A model generated the notes under the pieces. It saw only the letters and a program-made list of their open reading frames with translations. It did not search any database and was not told where the DNA came from. The translations under genes were made by a program, and so were the position numbers. From Tieghemiomyces parasiticus (taxonomy: Eukaryota; Kickxellomycota; Dimargaritomycetes; Dimargaritales; Dimargaritaceae): a stretch of DNA of 64,000 nucleotides. Of the stretch, positions 25,383 to 37,200 are shown in pieces. How positions within the stretch are numbered: position 1 is the first letter of the stretch; every line of letters begins with the position of its first letter. Where the stretch lies: contig JANBPT010000077.1 in NCBI GenBank assembly GCA_027575765.1, positions 17,826-81,825 of the forward strand. Direction: 5' to 3'.

Positions 25383-26687
25383 ATGTCGGTCGCCATGCTG
25401 ACAAGTAATTTTTCCAATGCTTTCGCGGCTGGTCCGACCGAGAGCAGTGCCGTGTATGCCACCGCTACCCTGGTTTCTCCCGCTACCGCTCCGGCCACGG
25501 AGACCACTACCTCCTCCCCAACGAGCCGTAACCCCCTCAAGAACCTATTCAAGCGGTCAAACAAGAGTTCTTCCCCATCGACTGACGCCCCGCGGCCTGT
25601 TGAGGTACCGTCCGTCCCGGCCTACCACCACCCCATCCGCCACGTGCCCACGGGCTATATCCACGCCAACTACGGAGAGCCCCTCAAGCACCTAGGCTCA
25701 GGCACCGGTGGTAACGTGTATCTGCACCAGGACCCCTACACCCAGCAGCTGTACGCCATCAAGCTCTTCACCCCGGCCACGACACTGGCCTCGGCCGTCA
25801 CGCCGTCGGGCGCTCCGGCACCCACCCAGGCCCATCTCCTCCAGCGGCTGGCCGACGAGGCGGCTGTGGGCCAGGCCCTCCGTCACCCGAACGTGATTGC
25901 CACCTACGATTATGTGCGCGAGGCCGACGGGACCTTCTACTCGGTGATGGAGTACTGCCCGGTCGACATGTTTGACATGGTGGAGTCGGGCCTCCTGACC
26001 CCGGCCGACGTGGATTGCTACTTTGTGCAGCTGCTGCGCGGCGTGCACTACATGCACGCACGCGGGGTAGCCCACCGGGACCTCAAGCTGGATAACGTGT
26101 GCCTGGCCGACCGCGGACAGGTCAAGATCATCGACTTTGGCTGCACCACCGCCTTTGACGTGTACGCTCCCGTGGCCAGTGGCGTGTGTGGGTCCGACCC
26201 GTACATTGCCCCCGAGGTGTTCCACTCGGACGAGTACGACCCGCGCAAGGCCGATGTGTGGGCCCTGGCCGTCATTCTGCTCTCCATGATGTCCAACCAC
26301 TTCCCGTGGGAGGTGGCCCGCTCATCCGACCCCAACTTCCGCATGTACCTGTGCTACAAGGACGCCATCATTGACCACTGGATGGCTGCCAAGCCCCAGG
26401 CCGCCGCCACCATCAAGCGTATGCTGTCCCTGAACCCTCAAGAGCGCCCGACCACCGACGAGCTCCTCGCCGACCCGTGGGTCCAGTCCGTCCTCGTCTG
26501 CTCTGATTATTTCAAGTCTTCCTCTTCCCTGGGCGCCGGCCGCCCCACCACCGCCGTGCTGCTGCCCCCGAGCCCTTCCCACACCCTTGTCGACTACGAC
26601 TATATCTCCGACACCGACTCGAGCACTTCGACCGCCGCTAGCCCCGTCGAGCCTGTCCATTACCACCACCTCCCCCAGCGGTCGTAA
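25383..26687 (+). CDS. HAL/NPR1-family Ser/Thr protein kinase 1, 434 aa
   Basis: This is an intronless protein kinase of the fungal HAL4/SAT4-HAL5-NPR1 group, whose yeast members regulate plasma-membrane cation and nutrient transporters. Residues 1-90 are a Ser/Thr/Pro/Ala-rich, probably disordered tail. The kinase core follows: glycine loop LGSGTGGNVY (104-113), ATP-binding Lys127 in YAIK, alphaC Glu159, catalytic loop HRDLKLDN (231-238, Asp233), DFG 251-253, and the family-typical GSDPYIAPE (270-278). DVWALAV and HFPW follow in the C-lobe, then Arg355. All catalytic residues are present, so it should be active. The Ser/Thr-rich C-tail ends at residue 434. The ATG at 25383 is chosen because a CA repeat lies directly upstream; Met5 is an alternative start. 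A paralogue lies at 38624-39817 in opposite orientation. Confidence 0.93.
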   Translation: MSVAMLTSNFSNAFAAGPTESSAVYATATLVSPATAPATETTTSSPTSRNPLKNLFKRSNKSSSPSTDAPRPVEVPSVPAYHHPIRHVPTGYIHANYGEPLKHLGSGTGGNVYLHQDPYTQQLYAIKLFTPATTLASAVTPSGAPAPTQAHLLQRLADEAAVGQALRHPNVIATYDYVREADGTFYSVMEYCPVDMFDMVESGLLTPADVDCYFVQLLRGVHYMHARGVAHRDLKLDNVCLADRGQVKIIDFGCTTAFDVYAPVASGVCGSDPYIAPEVFHSDEYDPRKADVWALAVILLSMMSNHFPWEVARSSDPNFRMYLCYKDAIIDHWMAAKPQAAATIKRMLSLNPQERPTTDELLADPWVQSVLVCSDYFKSSSSLGAGRPTTAVLLPPSPSHTLVDYDYISDTDSSTSTAASPVEPVHYHHLPQRS

Positions 26688-27815
26688 ATTTCCCCTCTTC
26701 CAGCTCCTCCTCCCGTCTATCCCCTCCCCCGCCCTTCTCCCTGTGTATTTCTACCCTAAGCAGCTTCCCCCACTTCTCTGCATTCCCCCCAACCCTCCTC
26801 CCCTTCCCCACCGCCCTATAAGCCGCCCGTAGTATCATCTGATACGCACTGGGGATTTTTTTTAATCTGATCTTGTCCTCTGGGTTCCTGCCTACCTCGA
26901 CTTGTTAATTCGATCTCTTCACAGCTCTCCCCCGCCTCCCCTCCATCGTATCCCCCTTAACTACTCCTACCATTCATTGTAATATATGGCCCTTTTGTAA
27001 TAATTTATCCATCCTCTTTTCTGCATCTTTGTCTTATCCTCTTCTGTGCCTTGTGGTCCCGGGCTGTCAATATGCACCTTTTTTTGACGACCTTGCCTGC
27101 CCTAGCGCGCATCGCACCAACAACGGCCTTCTAACCAACATAACTAAAAAAATACAAATACTCCTACCCAACATATTTCAGTATCATCGCCTAGATAGTG
27201 TTGCACAGTCCGCTTGTACTGCTCTAGGTGAGATGGCCGAGTCTGTCCCTCACCCTCCCCCATATGACGATGCGATGACCGCGCTTTTCTTAAAATGGGG
27301 ACTGGCTTCGATCGTATGCCCGAATTTTCCTTGACGCACGGTCTCGGACCAGGCATCTGGATCGTCAGAGGCAAAATTAGAGTGAGCCCGAAGGAGGGGT
27401 AAGGCCGGGCAGAACATCAGGCTCATCCCATGGCATGCCCGCTCGGCGTAATTGTAATCGCGACCCTTTCGAAGTGCCAGTGGGCGAGGAGGGTGTCCCG
27501 GATGCCACACACACGTACTCTTGTTCCCTCCCCGCGGTTGCCGGCTAGATTTTTCATAGACGATCACGTTCGGTATCGTGACGGCTATCGGGGGGATCTC
27601 TCTTTGTCAGCTAGGAGGCACGTAATCCCACCTATATGATGTTGATGCTCGCCTATATTCCCACCACCTCCCTTCTCCCACGTGGCGAGTAAAAGGGGAC
27701 CCTGGAGATTCTTGGCGGCATATGCTACTACGGTCATAGCCTAAATGGAGCCGCCGGCGAGAGATCTCGGCGACCGCTCGATGACCCACATCTCGACCAT
27801 ATTATCTCCCTTGTC

Positions 27816-27829
27816 GTGTGTGTGTGTGT
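27816..27829. repeat. (GT)7 microsatellite
   Basis: Seven GT units in gene-free DNA. Confidence 0.9.
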
Positions 27830-29049
27830 TACCACCCCACTGCTGCGGCGAGGGCAGGTGGTGGGCTCTTGAAGCTAATCGGAGTGTATGGCAAAGAATG
27901 GGCCCTCGGTCGTGTGACGTGATACTTGTGACTACGCCACTTTGGATACTGTCATCCACCAGCCCACACGGAGTTCACAGTGAGCGCCTGGAATTATTCA
28001 ACCATATACATTTTTTCTGGATGTCTGATTTGGCTCCACACCCCCGGCCTTGTCGTGACACATAACGTACTTATTGGTTGTGTTTTTTTCTCTTATTCCC
28101 TAGCCTGGTGGATGGTTGCTGCGGCGTCAATAAAGGATCGACGTCTGCCGTATAATGATTTATGAAATGATAATAAAAGAGAAATCTTAGGCAAGGGTTA
28201 GTAGTTGTGTAATAAAGTAGAGCCGCTTACCTGAGTTCCTTGGCTTCAACCAGCCGTTATTCCTAGTCTTGGCATCGCTCAGCACATATGCCTCGGTTGT
28301 TGTTTTTTTGTGGAGGGGATGAGTGGGGCACACCATCATGTCATCTCGGCAAATTGCCCGAGCCAAGGCCGGAGTATATGATTATCCTCACAGGCGTTGC
28401 ATCCTCTTCGACAAGCTTGGGTGAGTGAAGCCTGCCTGAGTATGACGGGTGAGCAATTAGTTAGTAGTAACCACTCTCCCCCACCCTCTAGCGCTCTGTA
28501 AATAAACGTCATGATTGGGAGGGGTGGTAGAGCGGAATAGATAGCGAGGGCCAGGGCCAGGGTCAGGTGAGGGTGGAGTAGTAGTCATGGCAGGCGGGAA
28601 ATAAAGGCATAGAAAAAATAGATAAAACCTTAGGGATCATGTGATGTGATCGAATGCCGCCGAGTCACTGAGAGGACGGAGAAGATAATGGTGGGTGACC
28701 GGGAGAGTGAGAGAGAGATGGGCGGAGTCAACTGGCGTTTAGTCATCATCGTCCGACGGCGTGTGAAGGGATCGTTAGAAACGTGCCTCAGCCCCCCTCT
28801 CCCGGCCCACACTTACCCACTCCTCAAAGCTACTGGATGCCGGCCGAGGCTTCCCCCACCCACCACCACCACCATCACATCTCACCCTGCAAGATAATGG
28901 AGGATGTTAGTGTGTACGGTAGGGTTTCGGATCCTTCTTTTGCACCCGCGTACATTCTCGCCAACCAATGGCCAAACACACCCTCACCCGACCCGTAAGG
29001 GCTGACTAAAGTACACTTCACTGTCTCTCACTCAACTCCTCCAAGGCGA

Positions 29050-29063
29050 TGTGTGTGTGTGTG
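29050..29063. repeat. (TG)7 microsatellite
   Basis: Seven TG units in gene-free DNA. Confidence 0.85.
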
Positions 29064-29718
29064 GAGCCACTTGGCCCGCTCTGGATGGTCCGCGTGTTCT
29101 TCCTCACCTCCACTTTCCAGCTGCGTAGCATAAGGTGATTCTTCGTCCGCAGTCCATCTCTAGTGGACTTTGCTCTTTTTCTACTCCCCCCCTTACCCAT
29201 CCCTCCCCTCCCCTCCCTTCCAGCCACATTCCAAAGAATGGCACGTTTACCTAGGCGACTAATGATTGGCCGCTCCCATGATGTCTGCTCACTACGTCAA
29301 GGCAGTTACATACATGTGAGGAAGGAGGGGAGGGTGGTTGGTTACCAAGATTGGTGCGTTTGACCCGACGACGAGAAGTTAATGGCTTGGCAGGTGGTGG
29401 GTGTCTCCACTCCCAACCACCCCGTTTATTGTGAGGTAAATCTATAAGGTTTCGACCGGGGGATTGGGAGAGCGTACGAGGTTGTTGTTGGAAGGTGTCT
29501 GGGGGTGGAAGACTCGGGGGAGGACATCCCTCCCCCTTACCCCGCTCGTTCGGAGACTTTGGAGAGATCTGAATGGCCCGTTAGCCCGTTGGTGTTGAAT
29601 ACTCATTGTTTCACACAACCCCTCCGCCAACCACCCTCATCCAGACCCCAGACACCCCCTCCTCCCCGCCCCCCCCTTCGTTACAATTTATCCATTACGC
29701 AATAGAAGTAATTGTACA

Positions 29719-29732
29719 GGGGGGGGGGGGGG
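29719..29732. repeat. G14 homopolymer
   Basis: Fourteen uninterrupted G residues form the longest G/C homopolymer noticed in the window. They could form intermolecular G-quadruplex structure. Confidence 0.9.
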
Positions 29733-32700
29733 TGTCGGGTAGTCTCCCCTTTCGAAGGCATTGTCCTGACGGGTTGGAGGGCTGTCCAATCGGTCGGCCG
29801 GTGAGTCCAGGGATCAAATTGCCGTGGCCGGGTGGGCGGTATAGCCGGACCAACCAGAAGTAGGGCTGCCATGCCATGCCAGCTCCCCTCCTTTATTATT
29901 ATTTTTTGGCAATATCTGATTACAAAGCAGTGGATTATGCACCTGACAGTTGGATGGTTCAGGGCGATGGGTGCTTTGTAGACATGTAGTCTACGAACTA
30001 CAGATCATGTTACTGGTGAGACAGTGCCAAGAACGTATATTACCTTTGGAAGTGACTCTCAGATAATACTTGCCTGCCAAAAGTGGTGGGCACCTAGAAG
30101 GGATTTAGAAGTGTAGCACCCTAGCCGTAGCATAATTCGGCCGCCGCGGAATTTTTAACGGTCACTTAAACGGCTTGACTGAAGCTTGTAATGACCCCAC
30201 TTCACCATGTTCATTGACCCACTCGATCTGACAACCCTCTCCAGGTCCTTCAGGTGCCCCACATTGTACACGAAAAAAAATACATTGGCGCGACAACACA
30301 CTGGTGTCCCCCACACTCCAAAGACTATTTTTTATTTTCCTACTTGTTCTGAAGTTCCCCACCTCCACTGCCCGATCAATAACTGTGTGCCGCATTACTT
30401 TTGATGTGGGAGCTGCGTCGGGTAGTCCCGGAGTCTCCGCGACTGTGGGGAGAGAGAGACAATTAGATGAGCGTTGATCGTGGGCTATGTGGGAGAACGA
30501 AAAAAGAAAAAGAGGCCAGGGGATAAGAAGGAAGAGGAAGGACGACTGACTAAACAAAAACGAAAAACGACGAGTGGCAGCCGGGAGCAAACTCCACTAA
30601 GGAGTTCCGAGGGTTGTCCTTACGGAATGATCGTAAGCTCGGCAGCCCAGACATCGAACAGACATACGGTAATGTCCAGATCAGGCGCGTAACCGGAAAG
30701 GAGGCCAGATCACGCTCCGGAAAGCAATCATACGCTCCCTAGGACGCATACCTGGCCCCAGCTATAATCGTATGATAGCGCGCTGCGTACTAGCATCTGG
30801 TCTGGCGGGTTCCAGAATTCAACTGCTTCTCGCTACCAGATTGTGCTGACGGATTAACTCTGTACCATAGCGACTAAGCCTTATCCCTCTCACTCTCGTT
30901 AGCCGGCGACTCGAGCGGGATACGACCCAGACACGTAGTGTACATTGGTGACACAACACAGTTTAGATATATCGACAGTTCGTTCTTAATCTAAAAACGC
31001 CAATCCCAATCAACTTCAAACAACAGCTAACCTCACATGCGCCATTAGATCTTCTTACCAGGGAGAGCACGGCAATGGAATGTTCAAACAATTGGCAGCG
31101 ACACCAGCTGCTTAAATTGGGAAGATGAAACGCAACCAGGGAGGTTCGTAGACACTCTGTATCTCCCAAAGACGAGTTAAATTGTGACCATGACATAGAA
31201 TCCGAAACGTTGTACATCATGTGGTCTTCGTTGATAAGGTCAGAGGCAATGGGTCTCTAGCAAAAGGCCGGTCGTCCACCTTGCGAAAAGAAAAAAAGTA
31301 AAAAAAAAACCAGCAGATACATCCACTGAAGAAGGTTACTATACCGAATCAAGCCCCGAGATGCAGCTAAGGCGCTCATCGAAAGCACTGTGAGGTGGTG
31401 CACGAGACCAACAAGCTTCTGGCGTGCCAAAGGGTAACTGAGCCTATTATCAAGGGAACGGGAAGGTTGGCGACAAAGAGAGTGGGTAATGTGGGAAAAG
31501 GAGGAGAACGACTTGACAGCAGGTGCCGTGGGGAACTCGATCGACCTATCCTTAATATGTAGAGAGCGGGGGGGGGAATAATGCTAATAGTCAGCCAGTC
31601 AGGACCGTTCGGACGCGAGGGGGGTGACGATCTTCTAGGTTCTACGGTACCATCTTGTAGTACGCAAGCCAAGGTATGAGAGCGTGGAGTCGCTGCAAGT
31701 GAGGAGACTAAAAGCACCCCACTTTACACCCCAGAAGTAGGGGAAAGTGACAGTGCCTTTTTTTTTTACCGTTGACGAGAATTCAGAGTTACCCGCTCCC
31801 CTTCCTCCCTCACCCCGATTCAACTTCAACCAGTTTAATTCGGGTGCTCTGCGTGAAGAGGGAGGATGGCAGTGTTTGTCTTCTGGCTTATGGTCATGGC
31901 TAACCGAAGAAAGTCACGAAATTCCGTCCGCTTTTTTTTTTTTGGTGGGGGAGGTGTTCCGGATGACACATCATGCGACTGTAAACTAGCGTACATGTCA
32001 GCTGCTCAGGCCTGTACACCTGTCTGTATTGTCACTCACTCCCTTTACTCTCACATGGGCAAACTTGACTATTCGGGAACACCCATTGTCTGCTATTGGC
32101 ACATTGCACGGACAAGATGGGGTTGGAAGTATCATGCTGAGCTTACCCGGACGCGACACTGTTGTGGATCATGGAAATGGTGACGGTTTGCTTATCTATT
32201 TTAAGCGTAGGCCTTACGGTGGTAGGTAGGAACCTGGGGCAATCAGTATGGTGTTGTGTCTCAGCATACCACTTAACCAGGAACCTTAACTGGGAATGGG
32301 TTCGCCCGCGAGTAGTATAACCGCGGTATGCTACTTTATCGGTGACCACCACCACCCGAGGTTTTATCACGAACTACAAACGACAGTGACTCCGCTAAAC
32401 CGTAAACCTCGCCCCAACGCAAAGTTCATGCTCGTTTGGAAACCAAAGAATGCCGGCTAACAGTATGAATAAACGCCAGCTATTTATAATAAGACAATAT
32501 GAGGCATCGACATTGCTAACAATTATTACTTTTCACTGCGTCGAGGCACAACGATAGTAAATAAAGTGGCGTAGAATAGCGAGGTCATTCATTAGGATGT
32601 GCTATCGCCGGTTTGTATAGCCGGTCTATTCGTGTGGAAGGTACTGGGACTTGTCATCGGCAAGGTTACTCTAGTCGAGGTCTGTGTAATGAACAATAAA

Positions 32701-33089
32701 ATAATCCAATAATTAGTGGGGTGTTCTTGTAATGGTTATTTTTTGTTGAGATAGCAAAGGGTACAGGGTTGGGTTGAAGATGAGTAACGGCTGAGATGAA
32801 CTGCGGTCGGACATCCTTGCTATCGACAGCAGGCTGGAGTATGACTGGCGATCGGTGGCTGTCGAGGCCTGGATTTCAGCTACCACATATACGACGCCTG
32901 TCTGGGATAAGGTTGGGGGCCAAGAGAGAGCCGCCTGACCCATAAATACACGATGCGCTGATCTACGAAAAGTCAACATGATGGCTATACATATATTCCA
33001 CGCTGACGCGCTAGCACGGTTATCTGTTACTAGGCAGAAAAAAGGAGAAGTATGAACAATTAGCATCCAGTCAAGCCAAAAAGCTTCAC

Positions 33090-33102
33090 AAAAGAATTAA
33101 AA
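33090..33102 (-). terminator. RNA polymerase III terminator of tRNA-Gly
   Basis: Read on the minus strand, TTTT begins four bases after the tRNA discriminator base (33099-33102), with a second TTTT at 33090-33093 as backup. This is the usual pol III stop arrangement. Confidence 0.75.
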
Positions 33103-33105
33103 GTG

Positions 33106-33176
33106 TGCGCAGACGGGGAATCGAACCCCGGTCTATCGCGTGGCAGGCGATAATTATACCACTAAACCATCTGCGC
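33106..33176 (-). tRNA. tRNA-Gly, anticodon GCC
   Basis: This is a 71-nt intronless tRNA. The acceptor stem GCGCAGA pairs with TCTGCGC at 33107-33113, followed by discriminator A at 33106. The D arm carries TTTAGTGGTATAA (A box), and the anticodon loop is CTGCCAC, giving GCC. The T arm is CGGGG-TTCGATT-CCCCG (B box GGTTCGATTCC). The CCA end is not encoded, as expected for a eukaryotic nuclear tRNA. It is transcribed away from the KIAA1143-like gene, whose ATG lies 205 bases off. Confidence 0.97.
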
Positions 33177-33381
33177 TTCACATAAAATCTATTTTCTAGT
33201 ATAAATTAAATAAAGCTAATTTATATGTCTTTGATTGCACGTACTGGCCAGCTCTCACCAGTCCCAAGTCCTTAGGTACCACTGTTTATTTATGTCCACC
33301 TGTTACTTTGTTTTAGCCGGAGAACTTCTTAGCTCATTATTGCAATGTTACTTTCCCTGCATTCAACGTCTTACTTTCACC

Positions 33382-34200
33382 ATGCCACCTAAAAAACTCA
33401 CGCCGTACCAGTTTAAGTCGGGTTTACAGTTCAAGCATGAGATGCCCTCCTTTCTTAAGTCCATGTACAGTGAGGTCGGTGTTGCCCAACCCCATCGCAA
33501 TGCCTCACGCGGTGCTGACGATGACGACGACTGGGATGCCGATCCTGTACCTGTCACCCTACCTGGTGCGAGCAAGTCAATCAGCGATCCGGCCAACCGT
33601 GACGCTTCCCAAGGCGACGGGACCGATGAGGAAGATGACGGCGGAGTGGACGACGACGACCTACCGCAAATCGACGTGGACCTGAGCGATTTGCCTCCCG
33701 CGGAGGTGGCCGCTTACCTCGAGGCACGGAAACGTGCTCGCGCGGCTAAGCGGAAGAAGTCCGACGTTGGGGCTGAAACTGAGGAGCCAGTAGGTAAGCT
33801 TGTTAGCGAATTAGATCTTGTTAATTACAACGTGCGGCTGGTTTTAGCTGTGTTACTGCATCTTAAAGGAACAGTCATCCGCCTTCGTCTTTGTGCGAAT
33901 GGGAATGTGCATCTTACTAATTTTTGTTGAAACTCCTGTTATATATACATACAATTACTTTACTACACCCCGCCCACGGCAGCTGACCACAGTGATGATG
34001 GCGGGCCGTCCCAGGTCGTTTTCCGGCCGAAGAAGTCCCGGAGACCTACATCAGAGCGACCTACGAAGGTCAGCGCCTCCTCCGAAGTGAACGCTGGCGA
34101 CAAACCAACGACAGAAAAGCGTCAAGCAAAATCGAAACGGACCAAGAAATCCGGCAAAGCTGCTAACCTCCACCAGCTCTCTTTTGAGGAGGAGCTGTAA
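33382..34200 (+). CDS. KIAA1143/DUF4604 family protein, two exons, 209 aa
   Basis: Exon 1 is 33382-33793 and exon 2 is 33983-34200. The 189-nt phase-1 intron runs from GTAAGC to GGCAG, with a CTAAT branch candidate about 65 nt before the acceptor. The protein shows the sparse landmarks of the KIAA1143/DUF4604 family in order: an N-terminal segment ending PSFLKSMYSEVG, an acidic middle (DDDDDWD, EEDDGGVDDDD), an alpha-helical EARKRARAAKRKK stretch, the VVFRPKK motif just after the intron, a Lys-rich tail, and the terminal LHQLSFEEEL. These small nuclear-type proteins have no established biochemical role. The ATG at 33382 is preferred over upstream in-frame codons because conservation starts there. 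Joining the two exons restores the family order, which supports the splice model. Confidence 0.87.
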
Positions 34201-37200
34201 AACTATCGCTTATTATTCGTCCTTAGTCCTATGTACATTAAAGCCTTATCAATTGGGCTACTGAAAGTCCGCATAGCCCACATATAGTCACATAGTCCAA
34301 GTCGCAGCCCGAGGACCGGGCAGTAGCCAGTATTGTCAATTATGTGAACCTAGATGCCGTACTAGATAATCGAACGCGCTCAGGCTCTACCTATGTTCGA
34401 CTCGGGTGGGACGCCGTCGGAGCTTAGTCAACGAAAGCCTATAAAAAATGATGTTCGGTACCATTAATCGTCCTGTACCAATAATGTGACTAACCTTAGT
34501 CGCTACTGCTGTATACAATACGTTGGCACTATGGCTGTGTATGAGAAGAGGTGTAACCGATCTGAATTTAGGCTAATGGACACTTCACCACTACCGTACC
34601 GCGACTTTCCCCTAAAGTTAAATTCGTGACACCAACTCTCCCACTCTATACAGTTAATAAACAAGTACTATATCCCGGAATCAACCGGCGGTAACCGAGT
34701 AGGAATCGCTAAACCAGTAAACGGTGTCCTACTCAGCTGTCAATATAGCGTCGTACAGGGCAGAAGCTAGTGTGAGACCGGTTCTCTTTTAGACTGGCCA
34801 TCAAGCAGTGACGTTGATTTGACAGGCCATCTAATTTCTAGTTGGATCGATGTGCTATGTACTACGCTTCGCGCGCGCCCAGAATCATCATTGTGACGAA
34901 TCGTCCAGGTCGCCGTCCAATATTTCCGGGCATATTTTTTTTTTAAGAGGGAAGGTGGGAGGAGGAATGTGTACCATCTTGACAGCTTGGGGACGGCTGC
35001 ACCTTTGTATTGTCCCCCCCTCCTCCTCCCCCCCTCCACACACCTTGGTGGTACAGACTTGTCCGTCAAATCGTCAGGCTCATCTTTCTCTACATTGTAC
35101 CGGTCTAGCCAACCTCGTAGGCGATGTTATTCAAGATGCGATTGATTTTTTTTTCTATAGCGCTAGGCTCTTTGATTTCGTGGCCGTCGACCACTTGGCC
35201 TCGGCTGCTTGGGGCCGATGACTGTAGGATAATAGCGGGCATACCCACTATTCGTTTGGCTAGGAAACAGATGATGGATTGAAACCATGGCCCTTCGTTA
35301 TCGCCCTACACCCAACTAGCAACCAAAAAAAAAATAACGGTCCTTCGTCGTCTTGATGGCGTCGCAGCGTTTCGATCCGTATCTTATTCATCGCTACAAT
35401 TTATCCATTCTTTCCCTACTTTTTTTTATTCAACGATCAGGAGTTCAATCTCTCTTATTACTGAGTGGTGACCCCTCCGTTGACAATGTCCAACTGTACC
35501 ATAGTTCGGTACCTGCTCTTTCGCAGTGTCTCATCCAGGGTCGTCAGTGCACCAACTCGTCGCTGATAATGGTGCCATTGTTTATTTAAATGAGGGTACT
35601 TTATCCTAATATGGTCCGTGTCTACTATCGTCGAAATGACACATGCTCTCAACTTGGCGCAACCACAGCTAGTAGCCTCGATATCGTACCTGAGGGGCGG
35701 GGGTATCGAATAGAAGGGAGGTAGAAGGGGGAGGGTTCTGTCCGCGTGGTAGCGATTTGCTTACCTACTCAATCGGTCCCTGGGGGAGGAGGAAGGCTAG
35801 AAAGAGCTGGCATTCTTGGCAGACTTTGGTGGCTTATAGTGGACAGCTAGGATGATATCATGAAAGAGGAGATATCCTAGGAAGTAGCGGGAAAGGACCC
35901 CCTATGACACATTACATCTAAGGAAGAGGCGAGTGCGGCCGCTTGTACTAATCATCAGGTTCTAGTACACAGGAGAGAGGGGGGGTTAAACGCGCGCTAT
36001 TGATCCCTCTGGTTACACCGGTTCCCAACCTGGTCCCATTCAGCACCGTTATCGCAGGCCCCCTCGCCCATCACCCCCGGACGGTTCGCTATCTGCGAAT
36101 ATCGTATGATGCCCCACCGCGCAGACTCAACTCACGTTTGAAAATTAGCCACACTTTGATAGTAGCAAACTAGTCCTGCGTACCACATCGGAGTGACAAC
36201 TACCTACTGGGCCTACCTTGTGTATGGGAGGCAGCAATCTACTACTCATACGTTGGTCGGAGGGAAGGATCCGTGATTTTTCTCAGCGCTCACCTGTGCG
36301 TTGCCATCATGAAGGTGGCACTTCTCGTAATCTATTCCCAACCCCCCTCCTATCTAGACCACCCGCCGATTACCCACTGGTGCTGGTGCGAAGCCCCGGC
36401 GTCAGTGGATCTCGTTGCTATCCATCATGTTTCCTATTTTGCACACGACGCCCTCCCCCTGTAGTCGACGCGTATTCTTAATCAGCCAGGCCGACCCTGT
36501 ACTCCACTACAGTAGCAAAGGTTGGTCAATCCGCCGGCCATGACGATTGCTTTGCCGATCATGATCTATCACTCTCTACCTCCACACAGTCTTATTTTCT
36601 GCCCGTTATGGCTATTTGTTGCCCCCCCTACCTTACCCGTACCTGGCAAAAGCGATAGACCGATCGCCATAGTCTAGCCGATCTTCTTCATAGCCATCGA
36701 GACTTCCCTCCGCCCCTGATGACGATCTCATTGAGATATGTATATATCCTAACTTAACATTATGATCCCAAAATTACGAGCCGGGAGGGGCTTTACAAGG
36801 AGAGTGCTGATTTGACAAAGCCCCGGCTAGCCGTCCCAGACCGGTGCAGATCGCTCGAAAGTAATTATACAGAAGTATGGACAGTAGTAGGAATGTATCT
36901 ATGGTGGCCCGAGTGAAAGATCAGGACACGGTCTGTAGAGGTTGGGGTGTGATATTAGGGGAAGGTGTGTCAAACAGCGGACCATCCGTTCGAAAGAAGG
37001 CAGGTAGGGGTGGAGGGGGGCTGTGTAAAAGCAAGAGATGATGTGATGATTCGGGAAGAATGATGGTGAGGGAAAGGTGGGGGGGGGTGGTTGACACAAT
37101 CCCAGACCGCACTGGTGCACAAGTCGCTCTTGACATCCTCCTACGCTCATGCATTTGTCATTCTATTTTTACCTCACTCGAGATACTGGCAAATTCGGCA

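Larger units (their letters stand above)
26688..33089. other. Kinase 3' flank, then gene-free DNA
   Basis: The first 300-400 bases keep the C/T-rich sense-strand bias of the kinase transcript. After that there is no recognisable gene. Simple sequence includes (GT)7 near 27816 and near 29050, and G14 at 29719-29732. Minus-strand open frames at 30162-30590 (142 codons) and 32713-33066 (117 codons) have no identifiable domain. Confidence 0.6.

Noticed and set aside
25698..26300. 200-codon minus-strand frame inside kinase 1
   Set aside because: It is antisense to the kinase catalytic core and reflects high third-position GC; composition is His/Val/Gly-rich and domainless.
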